The notes: a model not told the origin generated them from the sequence alone. A stretch of 64,000 nucleotides of DNA from Marinobacter alexandrii (GCF_005871205.1 NZ_SWKM01000014.1:102001-166000), one strand, 5' to 3'. Positions 1 through 8,265 are shown, counted from the first letter of the stretch. Made by a program: numbers and translations.

Positions 1-69
1 GGCCAGAATTCCCTGTCCGGGCTGAATGAGCTTTTGGGTAGTGGACGAGAGTTCATCCTGAATACTCAT
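1..69 (-). CDS. Fructose-bisphosphate aldolase class I, N-terminal fragment (runs off left edge)
   Basis: Only the first 23 codons are present, read leftwards from an ATG at 67-69. A good ribosome binding site (GGAGG, about 8 bases upstream on the minus strand) supports the start. The peptide begins MSIQDELSSTTQKLI and continues QPGQGILA. The 'PG-x-GILA' segment is the hallmark just before 'ADEST' in class I (Schiff-base) fructose-1,6-bisphosphate aldolases, which cleave fructose-1,6-bisphosphate in glycolysis. The rest of the gene, including the catalytic lysine, lies outside the window, so the call rests on this short motif and the clear start context. Confidence 0.6.
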   Translation of the reverse strand, partial: MSIQDELSSTTQKLIQPGQGILA

Positions 70-234
70 GGGTAATGCCTCCGTAGCGGGTTCAGGGCTT
101 AAGGATTCCGTGCGTGCTCTTGACTAGTGTAGACGGTTAGCGGATGACTGAAATTTGATCTGTGCTAAAGAATATAGACGTTGCCTGACCTATCCTGAAA
201 TCAATAACACTGGAAACTAAAATTGGTCCAGACC
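70..234. other. Divergent intergenic region, no firm element
   Basis: This spacer separates the leftward aldolase gene from the rightward reductase-like gene, so promoters for both should lie here. A TTGACT near 119 and an AATATAGA near 170 are possible promoter fragments, but no pair has acceptable spacing. No hairpin or repeat stands out. Confidence 0.3.
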
Positions 235-2319
235 ATGAAAACGGTGGTGAGTGTCAGCCAAGGCACGTCGGATTTTGACTATGAGATGGAGGCCCAATTT
301 TTGGGGCAGCGCTTTCGTATCATTCGGCTCGGCGCTGATGGCGATCTTAGCCGTGCCGAGTCGTTGCTCGAATCGGTCCGGGATCAGGCTGATGCTATCG
401 GCCTAAGCATGGTGCACGATCACTATCAGGTCGGAAAAGAAAAGTTGCGACACCCGGATACCGAACGCCTGGAGGCCTGCGTGCCCGACAAGCCAGTTAC
501 CACCGGGGCCGGGCTGCGTGGCATTCTTCAGGAGTGGGCCATTCGTCATACTCAGTCAGAGCTGGGACATTTTTTTGATAATGCACGAGTGCTGTTCCTG
601 AATGGCCAGGCCGGTTATCGGATTGCCCAAGCGGTCTCGGAACATACTGAGAACCTGATGTTTGCCGATCCCTACATCGATCTTGGTGTGCCCCGGTTAC
701 TGAGTAGCCTTGGCCAGCTGGAGACCTATACGCGTTTGACTGCGCCACTGTTGTTCCAGCCAGCCGCCGTTGCGACCCTGACTAACTTGCGACGCAGCCC
801 TCTGTACCGGCTTGGTGAGGGGTTGGTCAAAGGCTCACTGAATCATGCTGTCGAAAATTCCCATGTGATTGTGGGCAGCATGCCTGACCTGGCCGATTTC
901 AGTCAGAAGTTGCTGGATGGAAAAACCATTATTACCTCACGGGTGACCGAAGCCGCATTGGACTGGATGCGCTCCCGGCGGGTAGCAATGGTGGTGGATT
1001 ACAGTCCCTGGCTGGATGATCGGCCGGTGGGCATGAACGTGATGGAAGCGATGATCAGTACGGTGTTGTCGCGCAGCCCCGGACAACTGAAACCGGACGA
1101 TTACCTCGGGGTGATTGAGACCCTGGGCATCAAACCCCGGATCCTTTATCCCCTGGGCTATCGTCGGGTTAACCGGTTTGCGTTCGTGATTCACCCCCTG
1201 TCCCAGCAGTACCTGACCAAAACGCCTCCGCTGGACTGGATCGCGAGTGTTTCACCGCCCGTGGTGATGAATCTGGTTGAAAAGGCAGTGGCCTATACCC
1301 CGCCTTTCATCTATTCCAGGGTCTCCGGTATTCGATCGCCAACCGGCGATGAGGTGGAAGGTTGGTTGATTACCGTGGGAGGCACACCCCGGGAGATCAT
1401 GGCCCATGGACCGGAGTTCACCTATTCCCGGTTACTGGCAGCAGCGAAGCTGGCAAAAAAACTGGGGGCCCAGATCATGGGGTTGGGGGCATTCACCAAG
1501 GTGGTGGGGGATGCCGGTATTACGGTTGCCAAGCGGGCGCCACTGCCAATCACCACAGGCAATAGCTACAGCGCCTCTGGTGCCCTCTGGGCTGCCCACG
1601 ATGCCGTGAGGCGTATTGGGCGTGTGCACGTCGGCGCCAGTGGGAAAATGGCCGGGAAAGCGATGGTCGTGGGTGCCACGGGCGCCATTGGCTCGGTGTG
1701 TGCCCGATTGCTGGCCAAGGCGGTGGATGAAATCTACCTGGTCGCACCAGAGCCGGCCAAGCTCCTGGCACTGAAGGAGAGCATTGAGCAGGAAACGCCG
1801 GGAGCTCAGGTCCACGTGGCGGGTACCGCCGACCGGGATGTGGTGGACATGGACATGATCGTTACCGCCACGTCAGGCGCCGGTAAGCGGATTCTGGACA
1901 TTATGAAGGTGAAGCCGGGCTGTGTGATTACCGACGTTGCCCGGCCATTGGATATCCCTGCGGAGGACGTGGCCAAGCGGCCGGATGTGCTGGTGATCGA
2001 GTCCGGTGAAATCCAGCTACCCGGAGACGTTATCATGAAAGATATCGGCCTGCCCCGGGGCATTGCCTATGCCTGTCTGGCGGAAACCATCGTGCTGGCC
2101 CTTGAGGGGCGGTTCGAGAATTTCACCCTGGGCCGGAACATTGAGTGGGAGAAAGTCCGTGAGATCTACAAACTGGGGCTCAGGCACGGCATGAAGCTGG
2201 CTTCGGTTTCGGGAGTGAACGGGGTGTTCAGCGACGAAGACTATGAACGAGTAAGGGCGCGGGCTAGGGCGCTCGCCGGCGAACCCTCTTTCGTCAAACC
2301 TCACCCAAAGCGAGCCTGA
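235..2319 (+). CDS. Two-module Rossmann reductase-like protein; C-terminal half resembles acyl-ACP reductase
   Basis: Predicted 694 residues from the ATG at 235; an in-frame TTG at 223 has no better ribosome site. The C-terminal part (about residues 315-650) resembles cyanobacterial long-chain acyl-ACP reductase (AAR): a GLGAFTKVV segment, a TTGNS motif, a nucleotide-binding VVGATGAIGS near residues 479-487, and ACLAETIVLALEG followed by NFTLGRN. The cysteine that AAR uses to hold the acyl group appears to be absent: where AAR has a Cys soon after a GVVEH-type motif, this protein reads GEIQLPG. The N-terminal 300 residues also look Rossmann-like (VLFLNGQAG near 120, then SHVIVGSMPDL and VAMVVDYSP), suggesting an ancient tandem duplication. 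Substrate is unknown. An oxidoreductase acting on an acyl or shikimate-like compound is possible but not shown. Confidence 0.6.
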   Translation: MKTVVSVSQGTSDFDYEMEAQFLGQRFRIIRLGADGDLSRAESLLESVRDQADAIGLSMVHDHYQVGKEKLRHPDTERLEACVPDKPVTTGAGLRGILQEWAIRHTQSELGHFFDNARVLFLNGQAGYRIAQAVSEHTENLMFADPYIDLGVPRLLSSLGQLETYTRLTAPLLFQPAAVATLTNLRRSPLYRLGEGLVKGSLNHAVENSHVIVGSMPDLADFSQKLLDGKTIITSRVTEAALDWMRSRRVAMVVDYSPWLDDRPVGMNVMEAMISTVLSRSPGQLKPDDYLGVIETLGIKPRILYPLGYRRVNRFAFVIHPLSQQYLTKTPPLDWIASVSPPVVMNLVEKAVAYTPPFIYSRVSGIRSPTGDEVEGWLITVGGTPREIMAHGPEFTYSRLLAAAKLAKKLGAQIMGLGAFTKVVGDAGITVAKRAPLPITTGNSYSASGALWAAHDAVRRIGRVHVGASGKMAGKAMVVGATGAIGSVCARLLAKAVDEIYLVAPEPAKLLALKESIEQETPGAQVHVAGTADRDVVDMDMIVTATSGAGKRILDIMKVKPGCVITDVARPLDIPAEDVAKRPDVLVIESGEIQLPGDVIMKDIGLPRGIAYACLAETIVLALEGRFENFTLGRNIEWEKVREIYKLGLRHGMKLASVSGVNGVFSDEDYERVRARARALAGEPSFVKPHPKRA

Positions 2320-2989
2320 CCGCGGCGTCGGCATGGATTTCAGTGGTGTCGTAAAGCGGCACGGAGGTGTCCGGTGGCCGAACCAGTAATCCGATTTCGG
2401 TGCAGCCAAGAATGACCGCCTGGGCGCCGCGCTGGGCCAGGGAATCAACTGTCGCTAGATAGTTATCCCGGGAACTGGGCAAAATCTGACCTTGGCACAG
2501 TTCCTCGTAAATGATGCGATGAATGTCATTACGTTCTGCCTCGTGCGGTACCAGCACTTCAATCCCCGCCTGCTCCAGGCTGCAGCGATAGAACGCCTGT
2601 TCCATGGTGAATCGCGTGCCAAGCAGGCCGACACGGCTAATGCCATCGTTTTTCAACACCCGGACGGTTGCATCCGCAATATGGAGTAGCGGGATGTTGA
2701 TAGCCTCGGCGATCTCAGGTGCCACCTTGTGCATGGTGTTGGTGCCGATCATCAGAAAATCAGCCCCTGCGGCCTCGGTAGAGCGGGCAGCTTTGGCGAG
2801 GATATTGGCGGTAGCCTCCCAGTCGCCCTGGTGTTGCAGTGCCTCAATCTCGGCAAAGTCGACGCTGTAGAGAATCACGCGAGCTGAGTGCAGGCCACCC
2901 AGGCGGCTCTTGATTCCCTCGTTGAGCAGACGGTAGTAACTCTGACTGGATTCCCAGCTCATACCACCCAGCAGGCCAATCGTTTTCAT
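2294..2989 (-). CDS. Aspartate/glutamate racemase family protein (YgeA-like)
   Basis: Predicted 231 residues, typical for the family. It starts MKTIGLLGGMSWES and is close to E. coli YgeA, a cofactor-independent L-aspartate/glutamate racemase. The second catalytic position is Cys196 in GCTEIG. The first, usually a cysteine, is Thr83 in GTNTMH, the same atypical Thr/Cys pair described for the E. coli enzyme. An AAGG ribosome site precedes the ATG. The 3' end overlaps the convergent reductase-like gene by 26 bases. Upstream on the same strand lies the terminator of nrdJb, so this gene needs its own promoter in the short gap or read-through. Likely role: D-amino acid supply or turnover in the cytoplasm. 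Confidence 0.8.
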   Translation of the reverse strand: MKTIGLLGGMSWESSQSYYRLLNEGIKSRLGGLHSARVILYSVDFAEIEALQHQGDWEATANILAKAARSTEAAGADFLMIGTNTMHKVAPEIAEAINIPLLHIADATVRVLKNDGISRVGLLGTRFTMEQAFYRCSLEQAGIEVLVPHEAERNDIHRIIYEELCQGQILPSSRDNYLATVDSLAQRGAQAVILGCTEIGLLVRPPDTSVPLYDTTEIHADAAVRLALGEV

Positions 2990-3016
2990 CCGGGTACCTT
3001 CTGTTTTTATAACGAA

Positions 3017-3048
3017 AAAGGCCCGAAAGTGAGTACTTTCGGGCCTTT
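3017..3048 (-). terminator. Intrinsic terminator after nrdJb
   Basis: Perfect 14-bp inverted repeat (arms 3017-3030 and 3035-3048, loop GAGT) built on AAAGGCCCGAAAGT. Read on the minus strand it is followed by TTTTTCGTT, so it ends the nrdJa-nrdJb transcript just past the nrdJb stop. Confidence 0.85.
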
Positions 3049-3073
3049 CGGTTACAACTTCATGGTGTGTGGC

Positions 3074-3772
3074 TCAGCCGCACTTGCTGTCGCCGCAGGA
3101 CAGGCAGGTAGCACAACCGTCCATGACGATTACCGCCTTGGTGCTGCACTTGCCGCACATGGTGGCGTTGGCCGGGTAGTCGCTGGCCTTGTCATCGTTC
3201 GTTGCCGTGGTGTGGCTGGCTTCGAACTCGGCGCGCTTTTCAGCGAGAATGCGCTTGGTCGTTTCGCTCATTTCTTCGCTTTCGAGCAGACCGATGGCCT
3301 TCAGGTGCTTCTCGATTACGGCGCCGATTTCAGCAACCAGCGACGGCATGAAGACGCCGCCTTTCTTGAAGTAACCACCGTTCGGGTCATACACCGAGCG
3401 CAGCTCTTCCACCAGGAAAGTCACGTCGCCGCCTTTACGGAACACCGCAGAGATAACGCGGGTGAGGGCGATAACCCACTGGAAGTGCTCCATCGACTTG
3501 GAGTTGATGAATACTTCGTAGGGCTGACGGCTCTCGTGGTCCGTGTCCTCGTTGAGCAGGATGTCATTGATGGTGATGTACATCGCATGCTCGCCAATCG
3601 GCGGCTTGATCTTGTAGGTGGTGCCGAGCAGGAAATCCGGCCGTTCGATGTGTTCGTTCATCTGAACGGGCTTGGCTTCCTGGCTCGCTGCTGCCTTGGC
3701 TTCAGCGTTGCTGTCTGTGTCGGCTTTCTTAACGCGGTAGCCGACGATTTTGTTGCTGATTTTAACTGTCAT
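3074..3772 (-). CDS. nrdJb: Class II ribonucleotide reductase, small C-terminal subunit NrdJb
   Basis: Predicted 232 residues. It corresponds to the C-terminal part of adenosylcobalamin-dependent ribonucleotide reductase, encoded separately as in Pseudomonas aeruginosa NrdJb. Residues about 40-160 match the conserved segment containing RPDFLLGTTYKIKPP and VFRKGGDVTFLVEELRSVYD. The last 25 residues hold cysteine pairs (CGKC, CATC, CGDSKCG), typical of the C-terminal redox or zinc-binding tail that re-reduces the active site. It lies 28 bases downstream of nrdJa on the same strand and ends at a strong terminator, so the two form one operon making dNTPs in air or without it when B12 is available. 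Confidence 0.92.
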   Translation of the reverse strand: MTVKISNKIVGYRVKKADTDSNAEAKAAASQEAKPVQMNEHIERPDFLLGTTYKIKPPIGEHAMYITINDILLNEDTDHESRQPYEVFINSKSMEHFQWVIALTRVISAVFRKGGDVTFLVEELRSVYDPNGGYFKKGGVFMPSLVAEIGAVIEKHLKAIGLLESEEMSETTKRILAEKRAEFEASHTTATNDDKASDYPANATMCGKCSTKAVIVMDGCATCLSCGDSKCG

Positions 3773-3800
3773 GTTCGTTGTCCTGTGTCGGGTTCCCGGA

Positions 3801-5939
3801 TCAGTACTTGCCGTAAGTGCCTTCTTTCAATGCGTCAAACAGGTTGGCGGCGTTGTGGATCTCGCCATCATACTCGACCTGCTCGTTGCCTTTCAGAGTC
3901 ACCTTGCTGCCATCATCCAGAGTGAATTCGTATTCGGTGTTTTCGAGATCTTTCTCTTTAACCAATACGCCCTGGAATGCTTCCGGATTGAATCGGAAAG
4001 TGGTGCAACCTTTCAGACCCATGTCGTAGGCGTACAGGTAAATGTCCTTGAAGTCCTGATAGGCAAAGTCTGTCGGAACATTGGCCGTCTTGGAAATCGA
4101 GGAATCTACCCATCTCTGGGCCGCAGACTGGATATCTACGTGCTGAGACGGCGTCACATCGTCAGACGTAGTGAAGTAGCTCGGCAGTTTCTTGTCTTCG
4201 TCGTCAGAGAACGGCATTGCGCCCGGATTGACCATGTGGCGGTACGCCAGCAGCTCGAAGGAGAACACGTCCACTTTCTCTTTGGTCTTACGGCCTTCAC
4301 GGATGATGTTCCGGGCGTAGTGATGCGAGAAGCTCGGCTCGATACCGTTACTGGCGTTGTTGGCCAGTGACAGGCTGATGGTGCCGGTCGGCGCGATCGA
4401 GGTGTGATGGGTGAAGCGACCGCCTTTCTCGGCCAGCTCTTCCACCAGCTTCGGCTCGACGCTGGCGATCTGTTGCATGTACTTGCTGTACTTGGCGTGC
4501 AGTACTCGACCCTTGAGCTTGTCGCCCAACTTGTAGCCGTCTTCCAACAGCTGCGGGCATTTGCCCAGCATCTTGGGTGTGATTTCGAACTCGTCGTCCA
4601 TGATCGGAGCGACACCCTTTTCTTCGGCCAGGGCCAGCGACTGACGCCAGCCTTCTACGGCCATCTCACGTACCACTTCTTCAGTGAACTGAACGGACTC
4701 TGCAGAACCGTAAGGCATACGCAGCATCGCCAGCGTGGAGCCCAGACCAAGGATGCCCATGCCGTGACGACGCTTGTAGGTGATCTCGTGACGCTGTTCT
4801 TCCAACGGCAGGCCGTTGATCTCAACCACGTTATCCAGCATGCGGGTGAAGATGCCGACAACCTTGCGGTACTTCTCGTAGTTGAAGCTGGCTTTGTCGG
4901 TGAACGGGTAGTCCACGAACATAGTCAGGTTCACCGAGCCCAGCAGGCAGCTGCCGTAAGGAGGCAGGGGCTGCTCGCCACAAGGGTTGGTAGCGCGGAT
5001 GTCCTCGCAGAACCAGTTGTTGTTCATCTGATTGACCTTGTCGATCAGGATGAAGCCAGGCTCGGCGTAATCATAGGTGGAGGTCATGATGGTGTCCCAG
5101 ATGAACTGGGCTTTCAGGGTGCGGTAGATCCGGCACGCCACTTTGCCTTCATCATTGACCACGTAACCCTTGAGGATCGGGAAGTCGCGGTACACGAACT
5201 GGCTGGCATCGGTCAGATCCAGACCTTCGTCCTCAACTTCTTTCTGGGTGACCGGGAATGACAGGTGCCAGTCATCGCCGTTACGAACGGCTTCAATGAA
5301 GTCTTCGGTGATCAGCAGCGACAGGTTGAACTGGCGCAGGCGGCCGTCTTCACGCTTGGCCTGGATGAAATCGATCACGTCCGGGTGATGCACGTCAAAA
5401 GTGGCCATCTGGGCGCCGCGGCGGCCACCGGCAGATGACACGGTGAAGCACATGCGGTCGAAGATATCCATGAACGACAGTGGGCCGGATGTGGTCGCGC
5501 CGGCACCAGCAACGTAGGCACCTTTCGGGCGCAGCGTGGAGAACTCATAACCAATGCCGCAACCCGCTTTCAGGGTCAGGCCTGCTTCGTGGTTCTTCTC
5601 CAGGATATCGTTCATGGAATCCTGAACAGAACCGGACACGGTGCAGTTGATGGTGGAGGTGGCAGGCTTGTGGGCTTCGGCGCCGGCGTTGGAGGTAATA
5701 CGTCCGGCCGGAATGGCACCGTGCTGAAGGGCCCAGACAAAGTCTTTCTTGTGCTTTTCGCGCACGGACTTGTTTTCTACTTCGGACAGGGCTTTCGCTA
5801 CGCGTTCGTACGTCGCTTTAATGTCCTTGTCGACAGGCTCGCCAGTCTTGGTTTTCAGCTGATATTTGCTGTTCCAGATGTCGAGTGAAGCTTCCTGCAT
5901 CGGAATCGTAGTTACCACTGCCTGTGCCTTAGCGTTCAT
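3801..5939 (-). CDS. nrdJa: Class II (B12-dependent) ribonucleotide reductase, catalytic subunit NrdJa
   Basis: Reduces ribonucleotides to deoxyribonucleotides with adenosylcobalamin as radical source. The start chosen is the ATG at 5937-5939 (712 residues, MNAKAQAVVTTIPMQEASL), preceded by GAGG six bases upstream. An in-frame ATG at 6080 would add 47 residues, but that extension is rich in unrelated sequence and would place an NrdR-type box inside the coding region. Visible hallmarks: the NCTVSGSVQDS segment with the disulfide-forming cysteine, GCGIGYEFSTLRPKG, the FTVSSAGGRRGAQMA loop, and NPCGEQPLPPYGSC carrying the radical cysteine and catalytic glutamate. The C-terminal tail is supplied by nrdJb downstream. 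The split arrangement is the same as in Pseudomonas. Confidence 0.93.
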   Translation of the reverse strand: MNAKAQAVVTTIPMQEASLDIWNSKYQLKTKTGEPVDKDIKATYERVAKALSEVENKSVREKHKKDFVWALQHGAIPAGRITSNAGAEAHKPATSTINCTVSGSVQDSMNDILEKNHEAGLTLKAGCGIGYEFSTLRPKGAYVAGAGATTSGPLSFMDIFDRMCFTVSSAGGRRGAQMATFDVHHPDVIDFIQAKREDGRLRQFNLSLLITEDFIEAVRNGDDWHLSFPVTQKEVEDEGLDLTDASQFVYRDFPILKGYVVNDEGKVACRIYRTLKAQFIWDTIMTSTYDYAEPGFILIDKVNQMNNNWFCEDIRATNPCGEQPLPPYGSCLLGSVNLTMFVDYPFTDKASFNYEKYRKVVGIFTRMLDNVVEINGLPLEEQRHEITYKRRHGMGILGLGSTLAMLRMPYGSAESVQFTEEVVREMAVEGWRQSLALAEEKGVAPIMDDEFEITPKMLGKCPQLLEDGYKLGDKLKGRVLHAKYSKYMQQIASVEPKLVEELAEKGGRFTHHTSIAPTGTISLSLANNASNGIEPSFSHHYARNIIREGRKTKEKVDVFSFELLAYRHMVNPGAMPFSDDEDKKLPSYFTTSDDVTPSQHVDIQSAAQRWVDSSISKTANVPTDFAYQDFKDIYLYAYDMGLKGCTTFRFNPEAFQGVLVKEKDLENTEYEFTLDDGSKVTLKGNEQVEYDGEIHNAANLFDALKEGTYGKY

Positions 5940-6049
5940 TGCCACCCTCGGAATTTCCAGTATGTCTTCTTTTGACAGCGCCGTCCTTGTGACAGCACTG
6001 CACCCCTTGAATTTCTCACAAACCGGCTCTGACCCTGGTGCGTTAGTGA

Positions 6050-6065
6050 CCACTATATATGGTGG
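6050..6065. promoter_or_regulatory. NrdR-type box, proximal
   Basis: 16-base near-palindrome CCACTATATATGGTGG, centred about 118 bases upstream of the chosen nrdJa start. It matches the NrdR consensus (acaCwAtATaTwGtgt) at most positions. NrdR is the nucleotide-sensing repressor of ribonucleotide reductase genes. Confidence 0.5.
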
Positions 6066-6183
6066 TTGTTTCTTGAACAAAAACGCGCCTGGATGTGCCG
6101 GTATCTATCTCTGATCGTTGTTGTTGGCCCGGTGGGGGCCGTTTATAAGCCCGCCTGGCGGCGGTCAGTCGTATCGAATCTGA

Positions 6184-6230
6184 GCCCTATATATAGGCTT
6201 AATTTCAAAAAGTATAACAGGATATTGTGT
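6184..6230. promoter_or_regulatory. Paired NrdR-type boxes 31 bp apart
   Basis: The first box (6184-6199) has the perfect core CTATATATAG. The second (6215-6230) has a perfect right half ATATTGTGT and a poor left half. Start-to-start distance is 31 bases, three helical turns, the usual spacing of paired NrdR boxes. The TATATA core may also serve as the nrdJa -10 element on the minus strand, which would make this a repressor site over the promoter. Confidence 0.55.
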
Positions 6231-6347
6231 TCTGTGAAGAAGATCGGAACTATTGAATAGCGTGGAGGCGCAAAGAAAATCAATCGCCCTGCGGTTGCAA
6301 CTGCGAAAATCACCGTAAAACCACGGCTTGCGGGTAATTATTCATAA

Positions 6348-6363
6348 ACACTATATCTTGTGT
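6348..6363. promoter_or_regulatory. NrdR-type box, distal, best match to consensus
   Basis: ACACTATATCTTGTGT agrees with the NrdR consensus at 15 of 16 positions. It lies about 410 bases upstream of nrdJa and 130 bases past the ABC ATPase stop, unusually far for simple repression. Confidence 0.55.
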
Positions 6364-6493
6364 TTAAAAAAATAGGCGGGTAAGCACTTATCATTTCAGG
6401 AAGGGGCGATCAGGAAGAACCGGTGCCGGGCCGGTGGCGATTCAAAGGCGTTGAGCAGCCCTTACTGTCGCCAGCCAGCCCGTATCCAGTCTT

Positions 6494-7288
6494 TTAGCCG
6501 AGCAGCAAACTGTCATCATCCACTGATAGCCCGCGCTGTTTCTCGAACAGCCCAAGCAGATCCTTTACTTCCAGTCCTTCCCGTTCCTTGCCGGCTATGT
6601 CGAACACAACCTGGCCCTGGTGCAGCATCACCGTGCGGCTGCCAACTTCCAGAGCCTGCTTCATGCTGTGTGTGACCATAAGGGCAGTCAGTTGCTGCTC
6701 TTCGATGATCTGAGTGGTGAGTTCCAGCACGAATGCCGCCGTCTTGGGATCCAGCGCTGCCGTGTGCTCATCCAGCAGCAGAATGCTGGACGGGGTAAGG
6801 CTTGCCATCAGCAGGCTCACGGCCTGGCGTTGGCCGCCGGAGAGCAGACCCATCTTGTCGCCCAGGCGGTTTTCGAGGCCGAGGTTGAGTGACGACAGGC
6901 TGTCCCGGAACTGCTCCAGATACTGTTTCTTGACCGCAGCTGTCAGGCCACGGCGTTGACCGCGCTTAATGGCCAGTGCCAGGTTTTCTTCAATGGACAG
7001 AGCCTCGCAGGTTCCCGCTAGAGGGTCCTGGAATACCCGGGCAACCTGGCCTGCGCGTTTGTGAGTAGGCAGTTTGGTGACATCGGTGTTATCGACGATG
7101 ATTTCGCCACTGTCCACCAGCACCTCGCCGGAGAGGGCGTTAAGAAAGGTGGACTTGCCGGCTCCGTTACTGCCAATGACGGTGACGAACTCACCCTGGT
7201 TGACTGTCAGGCTCATGCCCCGGAGTGCGGGGTTCTCCAGCGGAGTTCCCTTGCCGAAGGTAAGTCGGAGATCGCTTGCACTGATCAT
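6494..7288 (-). CDS. ABC transporter ATP-binding protein (substrate-binding partner of COG2984 type)
   Basis: 264 residues. Walker A GSNGAGKST near residue 40, signature LSGGQRQA near 147, Walker B SILLLDEHTAALD near 170 and a switch histidine in VTHSMKQAL are all present. It is the last gene of a three-gene operon (binding protein, permease, ATPase), nine bases after the permease gene, with a very strong GAGGAGG ribosome site. The family set (COG2984/COG4120/COG1101) is known from tryptophan- or tyrosine-related uptake systems in Gram-positives. The substrate here cannot be told from sequence. Confidence 0.88.
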   Translation of the reverse strand: MISASDLRLTFGKGTPLENPALRGMSLTVNQGEFVTVIGSNGAGKSTFLNALSGEVLVDSGEIIVDNTDVTKLPTHKRAGQVARVFQDPLAGTCEALSIEENLALAIKRGQRRGLTAAVKKQYLEQFRDSLSSLNLGLENRLGDKMGLLSGGQRQAVSLLMASLTPSSILLLDEHTAALDPKTAAFVLELTTQIIEEQQLTALMVTHSMKQALEVGSRTVMLHQGQVVFDIAGKEREGLEVKDLLGLFEKQRGLSVDDDSLLLG

Positions 7289-7297
7289 GTCGCCTCC

Positions 7298-8200
7298 TCA
7301 GGCCTTGTTGCGGGTCAGTTTGCCAATCACCGAGGTACGCACCCCGGGCAGCACGATGGCGAGGGTAACCAGTACCGCCGTGATCAGGTTAAGGTCCTGG
7401 GCTTGAAGGCCAAGAAAATCGGCGTTCAGAGCGAAGGCGATCGCCAGTCGGTAAATGATGGCGCCAATGACGCAGGCGAGCAGAGCACGCACGACGGTTG
7501 AAGGGGTAATCACTGCTTCACCGCCAATCAGGGAAGCCAGGCCGATAACGATAACGCCAACGCCCATGGTGACATCGGCCGCGCCCTGGCTCTGGGCAAA
7601 CAGAGCGCCAGCCAGACCGACAAGGCCATTGGACAGGGCCACACCCAGTACAATCATGGCGCCGGTGGCAATACCCTGGGCGCGGGCCATCCGCGGATTT
7701 GCGCCGGTGGCACGCATGGCTAAGCCGGTTTCTGATTTCATGAAGCGCCACAACAGGATCAGGGATACGGCCACCACGATCACGAACAGCAGCACAGGGA
7801 CATGGTGGTAAGCCAGGTCCAGGTTATACCAGGGGGTAAGAACTGTTTCTTCGGTCAGCAGGGCTACGTTGGGCCGGCCCATGATGCGCAGGTTCACCGA
7901 ATAGAGCGCGATCATGGTCAGGATCGAGGCAAGCAGATTCAGGATTTTCAGTTTGACGTTAAGCAGGGCGGTAACCGCGCCCGCCGCCATACCGGCAAGA
8001 ATGGCAGCCCCGGTAGCAATCCATGGGTTCCAGCCTGCGATGATCAGCATGGCTGCAACAGCCGCACCGAGTGGGAAGCTGCCATCCACGGTGAGGTCGG
8101 GGAAGTCGAGAACCCGGAACGAGATGTAGATGCCAAAGGCAACCAGGCCATAGATGAGACCGGTCTCAATGGCGCCGTATAGTGCGATTTCACTAAGCAT
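7298..8200 (-). CDS. ABC transporter permease, branched-chain-type fold (COG4120)
   Basis: 300 residues, strongly hydrophobic, with about eight to nine predicted membrane segments. Begins MLSEIALYGAIETGLIYGLV; contains the conserved DFPDLTVDGSFPLG loop of this family and a C-terminal LPGVR segment. It forms the inner-membrane channel for the binding protein encoded upstream and the ATPase downstream. A strong hairpin lies just upstream, so its expression is probably lower than that of the binding protein. Confidence 0.87.
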   Translation of the reverse strand: MLSEIALYGAIETGLIYGLVAFGIYISFRVLDFPDLTVDGSFPLGAAVAAMLIIAGWNPWIATGAAILAGMAAGAVTALLNVKLKILNLLASILTMIALYSVNLRIMGRPNVALLTEETVLTPWYNLDLAYHHVPVLLFVIVVAVSLILLWRFMKSETGLAMRATGANPRMARAQGIATGAMIVLGVALSNGLVGLAGALFAQSQGAADVTMGVGVIVIGLASLIGGEAVITPSTVVRALLACVIGAIIYRLAIAFALNADFLGLQAQDLNLITAVLVTLAIVLPGVRTSVIGKLTRNKA

Positions 8201-8221
8201 GGGTAATATTCACTGTGAAAG

Positions 8222-8256
8222 AAAACGGGCGGGCCCTTGTGGGGTCCGCCCGTTTT
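8222..8256 (-). terminator. Hairpin between binding-protein and permease genes (attenuator)
   Basis: Perfect 11-bp arms AAAACGGGCGG (8222-8232) and CCGCCCGTTTT (8246-8256), extendable inward by about four pairs. On the minus strand the stem ends in TTTTCTTTC. It lies within an operon, so partial termination or 3'-end protection of the binding-protein message is likely. Confidence 0.75.
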
Positions 8257-8265
8257 GGTCGAGCG

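Larger units (their letters stand above)
6081..6493. other. Long nrdJa upstream region without a gene
   Basis: Together with 5940-6080 this makes a spacer of about 550 bases between the ABC ATPase gene and nrdJa. It is more AT-rich than its surroundings around 6200-6375 and holds the NrdR-type boxes. I looked for a cobalamin riboswitch (B12-box-like GCCACTG on the minus strand) and did not find one. Small open frames here have no family resemblance or ribosome site. Confidence 0.4.

Noticed and set aside
5940..6080. N-terminal extension of NrdJa from the ATG at 6080
   Set aside because: It would enclose an NrdR-type box, lacks family resemblance, and a better ribosome site precedes the ATG at 5939.
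5940..6493. Cobalamin riboswitch upstream of nrdJa
   Set aside because: No B12-box-like sequence or the expected long-range pairing was found on the minus strand.
6451..6675. Open frames in the nrdJa upstream region and antisense to ABC genes
   Set aside because: No ribosome sites or family resemblance; they shadow real genes or low-constraint spacer.
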